Shown: positions 11,476-21,983 of the stretch, one piece after another | Numbering within the stretch: the first letter of the stretch is position 1 | Layout: the number at the start of each line of letters is the position of its first letter | Assembly: GCA_026413255.1 (NCBI GenBank) | Contig: JAOCZO010000013.1 | Span: 287,124 to 351,123 of the forward strand | Origin: Fereydounia khargensis | Lineage: Eukaryota > Basidiomycota > Ustilaginomycetes > Urocystidales > Fereydouniaceae | Direction: 5' to 3' | DNA: 64,000 nt | The notes under the pieces: generated by a model | The model's database searches: none | Told to the model about the DNA's origin: nothing | What the model saw: only the letters and a program-made list of their open reading frames with translations | Translations under genes and position numbers: made by a program

Positions 11476-14463
11476 ATGGGTTCCAAAACTGATCCCCATG
11501 GGATCCCCTCTTATCCAGGCTCAAGCTCTCACGGTCATGGGAGTTACTCACCTGACCTTTCCTGGGACCACTCTCGTGACTCAACAGCCCGAGAGGCAGA
11601 ATCCAGCACAGCGCAGCTCGCCTCGTCCCCTCCCAAACCTTCCAGCGCTCAGTCTCAGGCGCTCAAGCAGAAGTCGGTCAGTTCCAAGATTCTGCACAAG
11701 CTCCATTTCACCCATTCCTCCTCCCCTTCCAAGTCCACCTCTGCCTCCGAGTTACAACGTGGTGACGTCCAAAAGTCCTCCAACTCGTCTGGGACTCAAA
11801 CCCCCGTCGGAAACACCGATGACTATAGAAGGTTCATTGCAACAGCCGAACTCGAGGACGCCCTTCTCCAAGAGCAGCAGCAGCTCGATCGCCAGCAGCG
11901 CAAAAAGTTCGGCCTCCTCTCACGGAGCAGCTCCAGTGCAGCCCAGAACTCAGCGCTACAGCCTGCCCGCGCGCCAGAGTTCCAATCGGATGACCCTGCT
12001 CCTCTTTCCAAACTCGACAGCGAACTCTCCCGTCACTTTCCCGGCGACCTTTATGGTAGCGAACGTCGAGGCTCCACGTCAAAGCAGTTCCGTCCCGGTC
12101 AAGCATCAACACCCTATAACGATCTCAACACTGATATTATAGACGAGGATGAGCTCGATCACAACGATACTCTCGCCTGGCTCGGCCGCCCACGCATGTC
12201 TCGTCGCATGTCAGACGATTCAGAGTCTTCGGTCGACACCGTCACCCATTTGATGGACGAGGCTTCCCACTATGACCTCATTCGCAGAGCTGCTGCCAGT
12301 CAGGGTCACTCTCCCAATGATGCAAGCATTCATGAGATTGCTGCACGACACAAAGAGCTTCTCAGCGATTTCAAGTCTGAGGTCAGCGGCGGTGCCAGCA
12401 AAGCCCTCAGAAAGCCACTGTTAGAACTTGAAGAGGTCGAGCTTGAAACCTTCCTCCAAAATTTCGCCAGAGTCAGTTTTGAGCGCCGAACAATGGTCCA
12501 ATGACAGCATGTACTGACCAATCTGCTCCTCTCTTGCCCTTCTAGCACACGAGGGAAGTCAAAGTACCCAACCTCCGAGAGAAGAAGGCTAGACGAATGC
12601 CACAGTGGTCTGATTTCCGCATCTCACCCCATGACGAAGGAGACCAGGATCCGATTCGTAAGAAGCGTGGCAGCCTGCTCAATCGCATCGACCGTGGCCT
12701 ACAATCCCTCTGGGTAGACGAGCAACAGACTGGCGAGAACGAAGAAACACACAACTTCAGCAAGGAGCCCTCCTCGCCAAACCTCTGTCCTGTGCAAGGA
12801 GCCTTGACAGCCACGAAGGTTAGGCCAACCAGCCAACCTTTTACCGACTCTGCCTCGGATGCAGAGCTGGGCATATCGAAATCCACGAGCAAGAGCAAGA
12901 AGAACAGGAATTTGAAAAGGTCCAAAGATGTCGGCCGAGCCTCTATGGATACCCAGCATGAAGAGGACGAAGGAAGTCTCGCCCATGGCTCTCCTGACCA
13001 CGATTCAGCCGGAAGGGTCCACAGAGGCTCATTAGTTGAACAGTCCGGATACGAGGAGCGGGTGGATGCCCAAGACGAACAAGTCGATGGCGTCGCATTC
13101 TGCATCGCCTACATTCTCGCATTTGTCGAACGGTTAGCACCTGAGGAGCTCGACTATTCCAGTGACCATGGATACCGCGAAGGTATTATCCGATCCCACC
13201 TTGAGCGTCTTTATACGATCGCCCCGTTCTGGGAACAACTTGGCCAACAGGCGCGCTCCCTGTATCGCTGGGAAGAACCGAGGAGGACTGCCATCGCTGC
13301 TATGATCTACTTTGTACTCTGGTACACCGATATGATCCCAACGGCTTTCCTCCTTACCGTCATGTGGTTCATCATGCGGTTCAAGTACTTCCCCCCGTCA
13401 GAGAGCTATCTTCACGAGAGAGTCCGCTTGCGCTTGGCTCGAGGATTGGCGGCCAATAAATTGTCAGAGAAGTTGAGACGACAAAGCCGACTCGACATCC
13501 TCAGCATCTACAAAAGATGGATCGTCACCTGGGGCGAACCTACCCAGGAGGCAATGGGCATTCTGGCCGATTTCCACGAAAAGGCAAAGAATCTCATCTT
13601 GTGGCGAAACCCACAGGCCTCGCGCCGCTCTCTCATCCTGATCGGCATCTTGAATTTATTTGTCACGTTTGCCTCCGCTCAACTAGTCCTCAAGACAATG
13701 TGGTTTGGTATTGGCATCACCTTTTTTGGTCTTTTGGTAAGTCTCGATTGTCTTGTTTCCTTGTTGGTCTGCTGATGACCATTCTCTTGAGCTAACGATC
13801 GTGTGTCAATCGTAGCCTCTTCAAAGCTACTTCCCCACTCACAGAAAGGCGCTTTCACCAATCTGGTGGCTCATGTTTGGTGTTCCTACAGATGCCCAGT
13901 TCGCCACGCAGATTTTGCGGAAGAGGCATCTTGAAAACGAGTTCCAAACAGCACAAGAGCTGCGCAAGGCGTACAAGGACAACAAAACGTTGGTTCGTCC
14001 GGACAGGCGAGAAAAGCCAGTTCCGATCGAGGAGATTCTGGGGGAAGAAAGACGTATGGACCAAGATTACGTGGAATGCGGCTCACTCAATAACGATCTC
14101 CGTCCTCGCAAGCTGGGGTCCTTCTTCTGCCAGTACAAGGGACTTCCCGGGCGACTTCATATCAATACCCGATACCTCTATTTTACTCCCCTCCATAATG
14201 GATCTCAAAAGCGAGCACATACTGCCTTGACAGCTGTCGGCGGCTTGACCAAGACCAAGAGTATTCGCCTTTGGCTCTGGAGCAGCGTGGGCCTGAAGGT
14301 GGTTCGCACGAATGGAAAGGCGCCCCTGCTGTTTGCAAATGTGCAGAATCGCGACGAAGCTTTTAATCTCATTCTAGCAGTTTGCTCTGAAGGTATGTCT
14401 GGCGGCCGCACTCCCTTTGTTAGCCATGCTGACTCGTTATCCCTTGTCGTGACAGGTCGATGA
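11476..14463 (+). CDS. GRAM-domain protein with hydrophobic hairpins
   Basis: Four exons (11476-12471, 12546-13736, 13816-14392, 14456-14463) encode 923 aa. The first 300 residues are Ser-rich and disordered. There are two hydrophobic segments (AAMIYFVLWYTDMIP with TAFLLTVMWFIM, and SLILIGILNLFVTFASAQLV with MWFGIGITFFGLL), suggesting ER-type membrane hairpins. The C-terminal part contains a GRAM-like core (GSFFCQYKGLPGRLHINTRY, then LYFTPL), a lipid-binding PH-like fold. The order, disordered N-terminus then membrane segments then GRAM, recalls animal GRAMD4-type proteins. The first intron uses a weak GTCAGT donor; it is needed to connect QNFAR with HTREVKVPNLREKK. The final exon contributes only 8 nt. 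The start at 11476 is chosen over an in-frame ATG at 11359 because the upstream peptide looks like untranslated sequence. Confidence 0.72.
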
Positions 14464-14537
14464 TGGAGCATTTCCGTTTTACAGTAACTTTGTATGGAGA
14501 ATATCAGTGCTCATTGCGACTAGCAGGAATGGTAAAG

Positions 14538-15983
14538 CTACACTTGGAGGATGGCCTCAGCGATTGCGTCGCCCAGAGCCTTGGTGTTGCCATTGCCCTT
14601 CATATCGGGTGTCAGGGTGGACTGGTCAGACTTGCCAAGCACACTGTCGATGGCGGCGAGGACCGTGTCCGCGGCTTGTTTCTCGCCAAGGTGGAGAAGC
14701 ATCATCTGACCTGCCCAGATCATGCCGACAGGGTTTGCGATGCCCTTGCCTGCAATGTCTGGGGCTGAGCCGTGAACGGGCTCAAAGACAGAGGGCCATT
14801 CTCTGGTTGGGTTGATGTTGCCTGAGGGGGCGATACCGATGGTGCCTGTGACAGCAGGACCGAGATCGGAGAGAATATCGCCGTGCAAGTTGGAACCGAC
14901 GACAACGTCAAAATGGGATGGCTTTTGAACAAAGTGCGCGGATAGAATATCGATCTGGTGGGAGAGGCGTGTTAGACGAGAAGTGATCTAGGAGAAGGGC
15001 GCAAGGGAGGAGAGAAACGACTGCTGCTTACGTGGAACTGCTCGGTCTTGACATCGGGGTACTGCTTGGCGACCTCCTTGAAGCGCGTGTCCCAGAAGGG
15101 CATGGTAATGTAGATTCCATTGCTCTTGGCTTTGAACAGCGCAACCGTGTTAGTGGGATTGGAAAGAAAAGAAAGCGAGGTTCTCACGACGATCAGGTCA
15201 CGTACTAGCACTGGTCACAGTCTTGCGTTCGCGAGTCTGCGCAAGGTCAAAGGCGTACTTGAGGATTCGCTATGGGAGGGGATCAGATCAAGTAGTCGGC
15301 GGCAAAGTTCTCAAGAGGAGGGGTCATGGAACACAACTCACATCGACACCAATTCTGGTCATGACAGTCTCTTGTATGACAGTCTCGCGCTCTGTTCCTT
15401 CAAAAATGTGACCGCCAATCTTGGAGTACTCGCCTGAGGCGCGAAACACGATAGAAGGACTCAAAGGTTAGGCGCGTGAACGAGACTGAGCGTGTGCTGT
15501 ACCTACCCTCGGTGTTCTCCCTTACGATCCAGAAATCAATCTTGCCTGGGTCGCTGAGCGGACAAGGAACACCAGGCACAAGTCTGCAGGGTCGAAGGTT
15601 GACGTAGAGGTCGAACTGGCGGCGGAATTGGAGCAAGGAGCCCCAGAGAGAAATGTGGTCTGGCACGCGGGCAGGATCACCGACAGCGCCGAAGAAGATG
15701 GCGTCAAACGGCTTGAGGACCTGAACCCAATCATCGGGAAGCATGCGGCCATGCGTTTCATAGTAGTCGCACGATGCAAAGTCAAAGTGCTCGAACTGAA
15801 GCTTGAAGCCAAAGCGCTGGGACGCAGCTTCGAGAGCCTTGAGGCCTTCCGGCATGACTGAAACAGGGAAGGGATGGAGGCTCAGCGTCATAAGAACAAG
15901 AGTGGCGGCAGTAGTACCATACCTTCTTTGCCAATGCCATCACCGGCGATGACAGCAATGCGATAGGATCTCGAAGAGGACAT
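14538..15983 (-). CDS. Tartrate/D-malate-type dehydrogenase (isocitrate/isopropylmalate dehydrogenase family)
   Basis: Six exons (15983-15923, 15857-15507, 15433-15342, 15269-15206, 15129-15032, 14954-14538) give 360 aa, the usual size of tartrate or D-malate dehydrogenases. Motifs: the dinucleotide-binding start RIAVIAGDGIGKE; DAIFFGAVGDP; LWGSLLQFRRQFDLYVNLRP; IVRENTEGEYS; TSATKSNGIYITMPFWD; SNLHGDILSDL with the metal-binding Asp residues; and GSAPDIAGKGIANPVG. These fit NAD-dependent oxidative decarboxylation of D-malate or tartrate better than Leu2-type isopropylmalate dehydrogenase. Substrate cannot be settled by eye. It is convergent with the GRAM gene (74 bp apart). The promoter has a CATAAATAAA box about 90 bp upstream and GA repeats. 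Confidence 0.88.
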
Positions 15984-16630
15984 GGTGGGCAGCAGGATGA
16001 TGAGAGAGAGAGAGAGAAGAAGAAAAGAGATGGAGTTGGGGGAGGAGGATATGCCGAGGAGTAGCGGCTTTATTTATGCGACTGAGATGGTGTTGGTGCT
16101 GACTGGTTGCTGGATGGGAAGAGACCGGAGCCCCACGGTTCTAAGAGGGGATAAGTATGGGATAGCCGGATAATGGAGGCCATACGCCCATACGATGCAG
16201 TGGGGTATGCCATGCCAAGCTACTGGCTGAGCTTCCTGTCATCGGAATATCGGAATACTCCACACTCTCACCCACACAGAGAGAGAGAGAGAGAGAGAGA
16301 CCCTTCCTCACTTCCCCATGGCCGCATAGATGCATGGAATTGGCCGTCTTCGCTCCGTTTGCTGCTCCGTTGGCTCCGTCTCGCTCGGATAAATTCACCG
16401 TCCAAGAGGCCATTGGGTGTCTCTCTGGGTTCCCTCTCGCGCGAAACATGCCCGATTGTGGCTCAACAAGCTCTCGGCCGGATTAGAGGAGGAGAATTTT
16501 ATGCGAGCAAGAAGAAAGGTACAGAGAAATCAGCCAGACAGTCAGTCAGCCAGAGAGTCAGTCCGTTCATCAATTTACACTCTTGACTTTATCACACAGA
16601 CATCACACACACACACACACTCTCCAAGCC
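15984..16630. other. Divergent promoter region with microsatellites
   Basis: This 647-bp stretch holds a GA-rich tract at 16001-16030, a TATA-like TTTATTTATG (16069-16078, serving the minus-strand dehydrogenase), a (GA) run at about 16279-16302 and a (CA) run at about 16603-16620 just upstream of the uL13m start. I see no gene. Confidence 0.45.
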
Positions 16631-17269
16631 ATGTCCCAACACATCGGGAACGTGAGTATCAAACTTGGCTTGATCATACGGCCCCAATGCTTTTCCCATT
16701 CTGACGATCCACACCACAGACATCACTCGCCTTTGCGCGAACATGGCACCACGTCTCGGCCAAGGACCGTGTGCTCGGCTCGCTGGCCGTCAATATCGCA
16801 CGCAAGCTCATGGGCAAGGACAAGCCAGTCTACGACCAGAGCCAGGACTTTGGTGACTACGTCGTTGTCACCAACGCCAAGCAGGTTGTCGTCACGGGCA
16901 AAAAAGCCGACCAGCTCGTCTACAGGCACCACACCATGTACCCAGGTGGTCTTAAGGAGATTACCTACCAGACCATGATGGACAAGAAGCCCGAAGAGGT
17001 GAGTAGTCGTCCAAAAACTCGCAGCTGTGTCAAACATTCCTGCGAGATCAATTGACCTTTTCTATCTGCCTCCTTTTCCCCCCTTGCCGTTGTAGATCAT
17101 CCGCAAGGCCGTATCAGGCATGCTCCCCAAGAACAAGCTCCGTGACAGGCGCCTCGAGAGATTGAAGATCTTTGCCGACGAGGAAAACCCATATGCGGCC
17201 AACATCACAAAACGCTACGACCTAGGTGACGCTTTCCACGCTGCCCAAAACAAGCCGAGTCAGGCATGA
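16631..17269 (+). CDS. MRPL23: Mitochondrial large-subunit ribosomal protein uL13m
   Basis: Three exons (16631-16651, 16720-16998, 17096-17269) give 157 aa. The sequence follows the L13 family: [79 protein letters not shown], ending with a short mitochondrial-type tail. It is a structural protein of the mitoribosome large subunit. The first exon is only seven codons; the ATG at 16631 is the only start that joins in frame to the [12 protein letters not shown] stretch. The next gene (minus strand) is convergent. Confidence 0.92.
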
Positions 17270-17428
17270 TCTCCGACAATCCACACAACATAATGTACTT
17301 GTACCTTGACTCTCTAAAGCCAAACCGCAACACAGAAACAGAATTACATGGATTGTTTCGAGCCCGTGATGCGATGTGAAGTATTGTACAAGATGATGAC
17401 GATGAAGATACCAATGACGCTAATAAAA

Positions 17429-17743
17429 TCAGATGAGGCGAAACATGTTCTTCTTGGTCTCACGGCCGAGCCCTTCCTCGTAGGCTCCGTCAACGACAGC
17501 TACGCCCGCCTCGCCACCGTCTCGGTCAAGGAGCTTGGCCAGTAGCTCGGCATCGCGCTTGAGCATGGAGTGTTTGACCGCTACCGGCGTCTTGTGCATG
17601 GAATTGTCCGCGTCCGTGTCCGTACGCTTGTCCCTCCCCTTGTCCAAGACCTTGTTCGTCCCTGTTGCTGGCTTGAGGGTGGAGCTAGAGTAGAGTCGCC
17701 CTGGCCGTGATGCAGCACTCACAAGCCGGCGAGCAGGCAGCAT
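17429..17743 (-). CDS. Small predicted mitochondrial protein of unknown function
   Basis: This intact frame encodes 104 aa from the ATG at 17743. The N-terminus (MLPARRLVSAASRPGRLYSSS) is rich in Arg and Ser and lacks acids, typical of a mitochondrial presequence with an RxY/S-type cleavage site. The middle is highly charged and the end reads GLGRETKKNMFRLI. I do not recognise the family. Short ORFs of this size can be chance, but the presequence and the position between two other mitochondrial genes (uL13m and NDUFA9) favour a real gene. Confidence 0.5.
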   Translation of the reverse strand: MLPARRLVSAASRPGRLYSSSTLKPATGTNKVLDKGRDKRTDTDADNSMHKTPVAVKHSMLKRDAELLAKLLDRDGGEAGVAVVDGAYEEGLGRETKKNMFRLI

Positions 17744-17935
17744 GGTGCTCGTTGCTTGTCAACTTTGGGCTTGATAGTGGCGTCGGGACGTGGTGATACT
17801 GGTGGCTGTAGCGGTGCCCCCTCACCCTGGAAAGAACGATCTAGCGTAGGAAAATGCGCAGCATCGATCTCAGGGATTCAGGGTTTTGCATTACAAGTAT
17901 ATATACTCAATGCTAAGGCACCACTGCCAAGAACT

Positions 17936-18051
17936 GGCAATCTGTCCGAGTGGTTAAGGAGTAAGTCTCGAATTTCACCTGATTCGATTGCGGTTTTCCG
18001 CATGTGAACTTATAGGCTCTGCCTGCACAGGTTCGAGTCCTGTGGTTGTCG
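17936..18051 (+). tRNA. tRNA-Ser (anticodon CGA) with intron
   Basis: The acceptor stem GGCAATC pairs with GGTTGTC and is followed by discriminator G, as in eukaryotic tRNA-Ser. D-arm TCC/GGA, anticodon stem TAAGT/ACTTA, loop CTCGAA with anticodon CGA, an intron of about 34 nt after position 37, a long variable arm (AGGC-TCT-GCCT, class II) and T-arm ACAGG-TTCGAGT-CCTGT are all present. A T-run (TTCTTTTTTG) downstream serves as Pol III terminator. It decodes UCG codons. Confidence 0.93.
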
Positions 18052-18630
18052 TCAATTCTTTTTTGTTCTTTTTCCTTGATAGCTATAAGCACTTTGACCT
18101 TTTTTACAGAGGCAGGTTGGGCGAGTAAGATTGCATTTGTTTTTTGCGTGGCACGAGATACCTTGCAAGGTGATTTGAACATAAAGGCTAGCATTCCTAG
18201 GCCATGAGTGTGCGAGCCATTTGAGAGCAGAGGCCGGAACATGACACGGGGTAAATGCTGTACGAGAAGAGGGCAGGGTTGGGCCGCGCAGCCGACACAC
18301 GCGATCGACTCTTTCGGACGTGACTTATCAGCGTGAGTAGGGTGAGCAGCGCGTGATCGGAAGGGGGAGGCGCGGGTCCGAATTTGCACGCAAGCCGAAG
18401 ACGGGGCGAAATCGCAAATCAGAGAGGAGTTGTTGGTCGCGGAGGGAGAGAGCGAGAGAGAGCGAGAGAGAGCAAGAGAACAGAGCAAGAACAGCGCAAG
18501 AATGGAACGGAGTGCAGTCAGTCACCATCAATCACCTTCTCGCTTCACCCCTCTCTCCCTTCTTCGTCTACACGCTCTCCACCACACCACCTAGATCTTC
18601 CACCCTTTGCCTCGCCTCCCTCTCACAGAG
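18052..18630. other. Intergenic region, promoter of NDUFA9 gene
   Basis: It begins with the T-rich Pol III terminator of the tRNA and ends with GA-rich repeats (GAGAGAGC units, about 18447-18477) and a C/T-rich stretch before the NDUFA9 ATG. No gene is evident. Confidence 0.45.
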
Positions 18631-19788
18631 ATGCTCTCGCTCGCCGCAGGCTCTTCTGCGGTCGTGCGTGCCGAGGTGCGTGCCGCCTTTGGTGCTCCCC
18701 GCGTCCAGGCCCGCAATCTCCACGACCTCACCATCAAGCGCAAGACGGGCAAGCCCATCATCCGTGCCGGCCCTTACGGCGGAGGTCGCTCTGCCGTATC
18801 TGGCCATGTTGCCACCGTCTTCGGCTGCACTGGTTTCCTCGGCCGATATCTCGTCAACCGCCTCGCCCAGAAGGGCACCCAAGTCATTGTTCCCTACCGC
18901 GACGAGGATGAGAAGCGTCACCTCAAGCTCATGGGTGACCTCGGCCAGATTGTTCCCCTCGAGTGGGACCTCAGGAACGACCAGCAGATCGAAGAGTGTC
19001 TTCGTCACTCGGACGCCGTCTACAACCTCACCGGAAGGCACTACGAGACCAAGAACTTTTCCTTTGCCGATGTTCATGTCATTGGTGCCCAGCGCATTGC
19101 TCAGATTGCTGAGAACGCTGGTGTCTCTCGTCTGATTCATGTCTCGCACCTCAACGCCGACCCCAACTCGCCCTCCTCCTTCCTCAGGTCCAAGTTTGAA
19201 GGTGAAGAGGCCGTCAAGCGTGCCTTTGAGGGCGCCACCATCGTCCGACCCGGTACCATGTGGGGCCACGAGGACCGCTTCCTCAACCAGATGGCCATCT
19301 ACCCCTACGCCTGGAGAGTCAACTACGGACAGACCAAGATGCGACCTGTTCACTCACTCGACGTAGCGCATGCGCTTGAAAAGATGCTAGACGCCGATGT
19401 CACCTCAATGGGTCAGACCTTCTCCCTTGGTGGCCCCAAGGAGTACACCATTGGCGAGCTGCTCCAGATTGTCGAGTCCATCACATTCACCTCCCTTGCC
19501 AAGCCCGGCCTCAACACGCCCAAGTTTGTCGTCAAAGCCGCCGCCAAGATCGCTGACCTTGCCTGGTGGCCTATGCTCTCCCCAGATGAGGTCACCCGCC
19601 GCTACATTGACGACCTTCCGGATGCTGAGGGTACTAAGAGCTGGTCTGACCTCGCCATTGAGCCCGAGACACTCGAGGACACCGCGATTACTTACCTCAG
19701 GAGGTACAGGCCTGCCACACGCTTCGAGGAGCCTGCCAAGGCGGCCACCTCTAGGTGGAAGAAGCCCAAGTACACGGTTCTCGACTAA
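18631..19788 (+). CDS. NDUFA9: NADH:ubiquinone oxidoreductase 39/40-kDa subunit (NDUFA9 type)
   Basis: This is an intronless 385-aa frame. The N-terminus is a mitochondrial presequence. A glycine-rich nucleotide-binding turn (VFGCTGFLGRYLVNRLAQKG) opens an atypical short-chain dehydrogenase fold, followed by VIVPYRDEDEKRHLKLMGDL, VYNLTGRHYETKNFSF, SRLIHVSHLNAD and ATIVRPGTMWGHEDRFLN, all characteristic of the complex I 39-kDa subunit. The classic SDR Tyr-x-x-x-Lys is replaced, as in this family, which binds NADPH structurally without catalysis. It is an accessory subunit in the complex I matrix arm. The ATG at 18631 is the first in-frame ATG giving a presequence. Confidence 0.93.
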   Translation: MLSLAAGSSAVVRAEVRAAFGAPRVQARNLHDLTIKRKTGKPIIRAGPYGGGRSAVSGHVATVFGCTGFLGRYLVNRLAQKGTQVIVPYRDEDEKRHLKLMGDLGQIVPLEWDLRNDQQIEECLRHSDAVYNLTGRHYETKNFSFADVHVIGAQRIAQIAENAGVSRLIHVSHLNADPNSPSSFLRSKFEGEEAVKRAFEGATIVRPGTMWGHEDRFLNQMAIYPYAWRVNYGQTKMRPVHSLDVAHALEKMLDADVTSMGQTFSLGGPKEYTIGELLQIVESITFTSLAKPGLNTPKFVVKAAAKIADLAWWPMLSPDEVTRRYIDDLPDAEGTKSWSDLAIEPETLEDTAITYLRRYRPATRFEEPAKAATSRWKKPKYTVLD

Positions 19789-20738
19789 GTGTTTTACTTT
19801 TTCCTTTCCCTTTATTTCACCTACACATAACCCTGCAACGCAATGACCATTCGGCGATACAAAAGAAGCATACTCGAGGCGCAAGAGTAGAAGATGCGTG
19901 CATGTGTGTGCCTGTGAGAGAGAGAAATGAACGTTTGTGCATGAAATTTAGAGTCACAAATACTCCGTCCTCACAGAGAGCCAAACAGGTACGACACCTT
20001 GAATTCTGAAACAGTTTTCGACCATGTCGGTGGTTTCGGGGTTGTTCTCGCACTCGTTGAGGGAATATTGTACAGGCCACTGCGCCTCTCACACTGTTGA
20101 TGTAACCGGAAGGGTCCACGGACCATGTACGCGTGCGTGACCGGTGCGGTTGATATTGTTCCTTCACCAATTCGCGAACCATTTTTTTTCCCATTTTGGG
20201 TACTGTGGCTGATGCTGTCCATACAACGTGGGATGCGGGGTCTTGTTCTTGGCATGCACGGGTTTTCGGTGGTGGTAGTAGTAAGTGGCCCTTCGCCCTA
20301 ACTGTCAAAGGTTGTACTGTACAGTAGTGTACTGCCATTCGGCGCCTGTGTCCGTCGGTTGGAAAAAGCTGGTCGCCACCGGTCCTGTCTCAGCGGGTAA
20401 CTTCGTCTGCCAAGACCTAGAATCATGCACACACTTGTGCTTTTGCGAAAGACCGCCGTACATGACAGCGAGGGTCCTCGAATTCCCACTCGACTTTTTT
20501 CAATCGAACGGATATCGTTCGCCCGCAACCTGCGGTCTTGGCTGCGAGAAAAAGAATCCCCTGACAGTCGACCTGTGGCCGCGACGAGGACTGGGACAAG
20601 CTCGGTGCACCACCGTAAGCGAGCGAGAACAGAGCGTGCTCTACCGTTGCGTATAAAATGGGACAGCAGCAAGCTCGGAAGTGTCGCCACCCATCAACTC
20701 CCAAAAACCCTCCTTCACCTGGTGTATCTCACAACAAA
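19789..20738. other. Intergenic region between NDUFA9 and the Pra1-like gene
   Basis: This 950-bp stretch has no convincing coding sequence. It contains GTACTGTACAGTAGTGTACTG at about 20315-20335 and, close to the right end, the TATA box of the Pra1-like gene. Confidence 0.4.
20652..20659 (+). promoter_or_regulatory. TATA box of the Pra1-like gene
   Basis: TATAAAAT lies 80 bp before the ATG at 20739. It is a strong match in a strongly regulated class of gene (a secreted zinc-binding protein). Confidence 0.6.
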
Positions 20739-21777
20739 ATGGTCAGCTCGTCGCTTCTGCTCGCCTCACTCGCCGCTCTCGGCGCTGCCTCTGCCGCACC
20801 CACGACGACGCTGTCGTCTGACCTGCTTACCAACCAGCTAGGCCTCACTCGTCGCGCACCTTCAGATGGTGTTGTGACTGACATCCCCATCCACGAGAGC
20901 TGCAATGGCACGCAGCGTGCTCAGATCCAGAAGGGATTCGACGACATGAAGACTCTCGCCCAGGTTTCCCTCGACCGCCTGTTTGCGCACGGCCCCACGG
21001 ACGAGTTCTTCGTCAAGTACTTTGGTGAGGGCGCTGACCCTGCCCCCGTGGTGGGTTACCTCGAGGAGGTGCTCTACTCGGACAAGAGCGAGACCCTTTT
21101 CCGCTGCGACGACCCTGACGCCAACTGCAAGAACCTCCCCGACTGGGCTGGTCACTGGCGTGGTAACAATGCTACCCAGGAGACGGTCATCTGCGAGCGT
21201 TCCTACCACACTCGTCGCCCTCTGGAGCAGGTCTGCGGCCTGGGATTCCAGCTTGCCCGCGACAACCCCTCGCTCTACTGGGGTTCTGATTTCCTCCACC
21301 GTGTGGTAAGTAGAAGATTTCTTCGCCTTGTTCTGTATTTTTACAAATCACACTAACCTCCTACTACATTCTTTTGTGCAGTTCCACGTCCCCGCCGTTG
21401 TGCACGAGAAGATCCACCACATCTCGGACGGCTACAACGGCGCGCTCGAGCTGGCTCGCACCAATGTGAATGGCAGTGTGAGCAACCAGCACTCGATCCA
21501 GTACTATACGCTGGACGTGTACTCGCGCACGGTGATCGAGGAGGGATGCGTCGGCACCCCGCTCACCCCTGAGGAGGAGGCCGCTGCGGAGGCTGCTTCG
21601 CACGGTGGCTCTTCTTCGTCCTCATCCAGCGCTGCTCCTGCCGCTACTGCGACCGACGCTGCTTCTGCTTCTGCTTCGGCTGCTCCCGCTACTGAGCCCA
21701 CTGCCAGCGCCGCTCCGGCCGCTGACGCTGATTGCCACACGCACGCTGATGGAAGTGTTCACTGCGGTGCTCACTAG
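20739..21777 (+). CDS. Secreted Pra1/Asp f 2-like putative zincophore
   Basis: Two exons (20739-21305, 21382-21777) encode 320 aa. There is a clear signal peptide (MVSSSLLLASLAALGAASA). The body has paired Cys residues and WGSDFLHRVFHVPAVVHEKI with H-E-K-I-H at the place where the HRXXH putative-peptidase family has its zinc-binding His pair. After a Ser/Ala/Thr-rich linker the C-terminus reads DCHTHADGSVHCGAH, the His/Cys tail seen in Candida Pra1 and Aspergillus Asp f 2 proteins, which scavenge zinc outside the cell and return it to a transporter. In Candida PRA1 shares a promoter with the zinc transporter ZRT1; no such transporter is adjacent here. The ATG at 20739 is chosen over one at 20658 because it starts the signal peptide. 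Protease activity is not implied. Confidence 0.72.
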
Positions 21778-21983
21778 GCACCCTAAGCATCGCCATTCCC
21801 CAAAACGTTGTTACGCCTTGACGTGCTTTCCTCGTGGGCTCGCCTTGTTCGGCCCGCTCGGATCCTTTTTCGTTTCATGCATTTGATGGATTTGTCTTTT
21901 TGATTGTTTGGCTAGATGGGAAGATACAGTTGTATGATGGATGCGGATGATGGGAATTACGAATGGAAATTACTTTTTTGACA

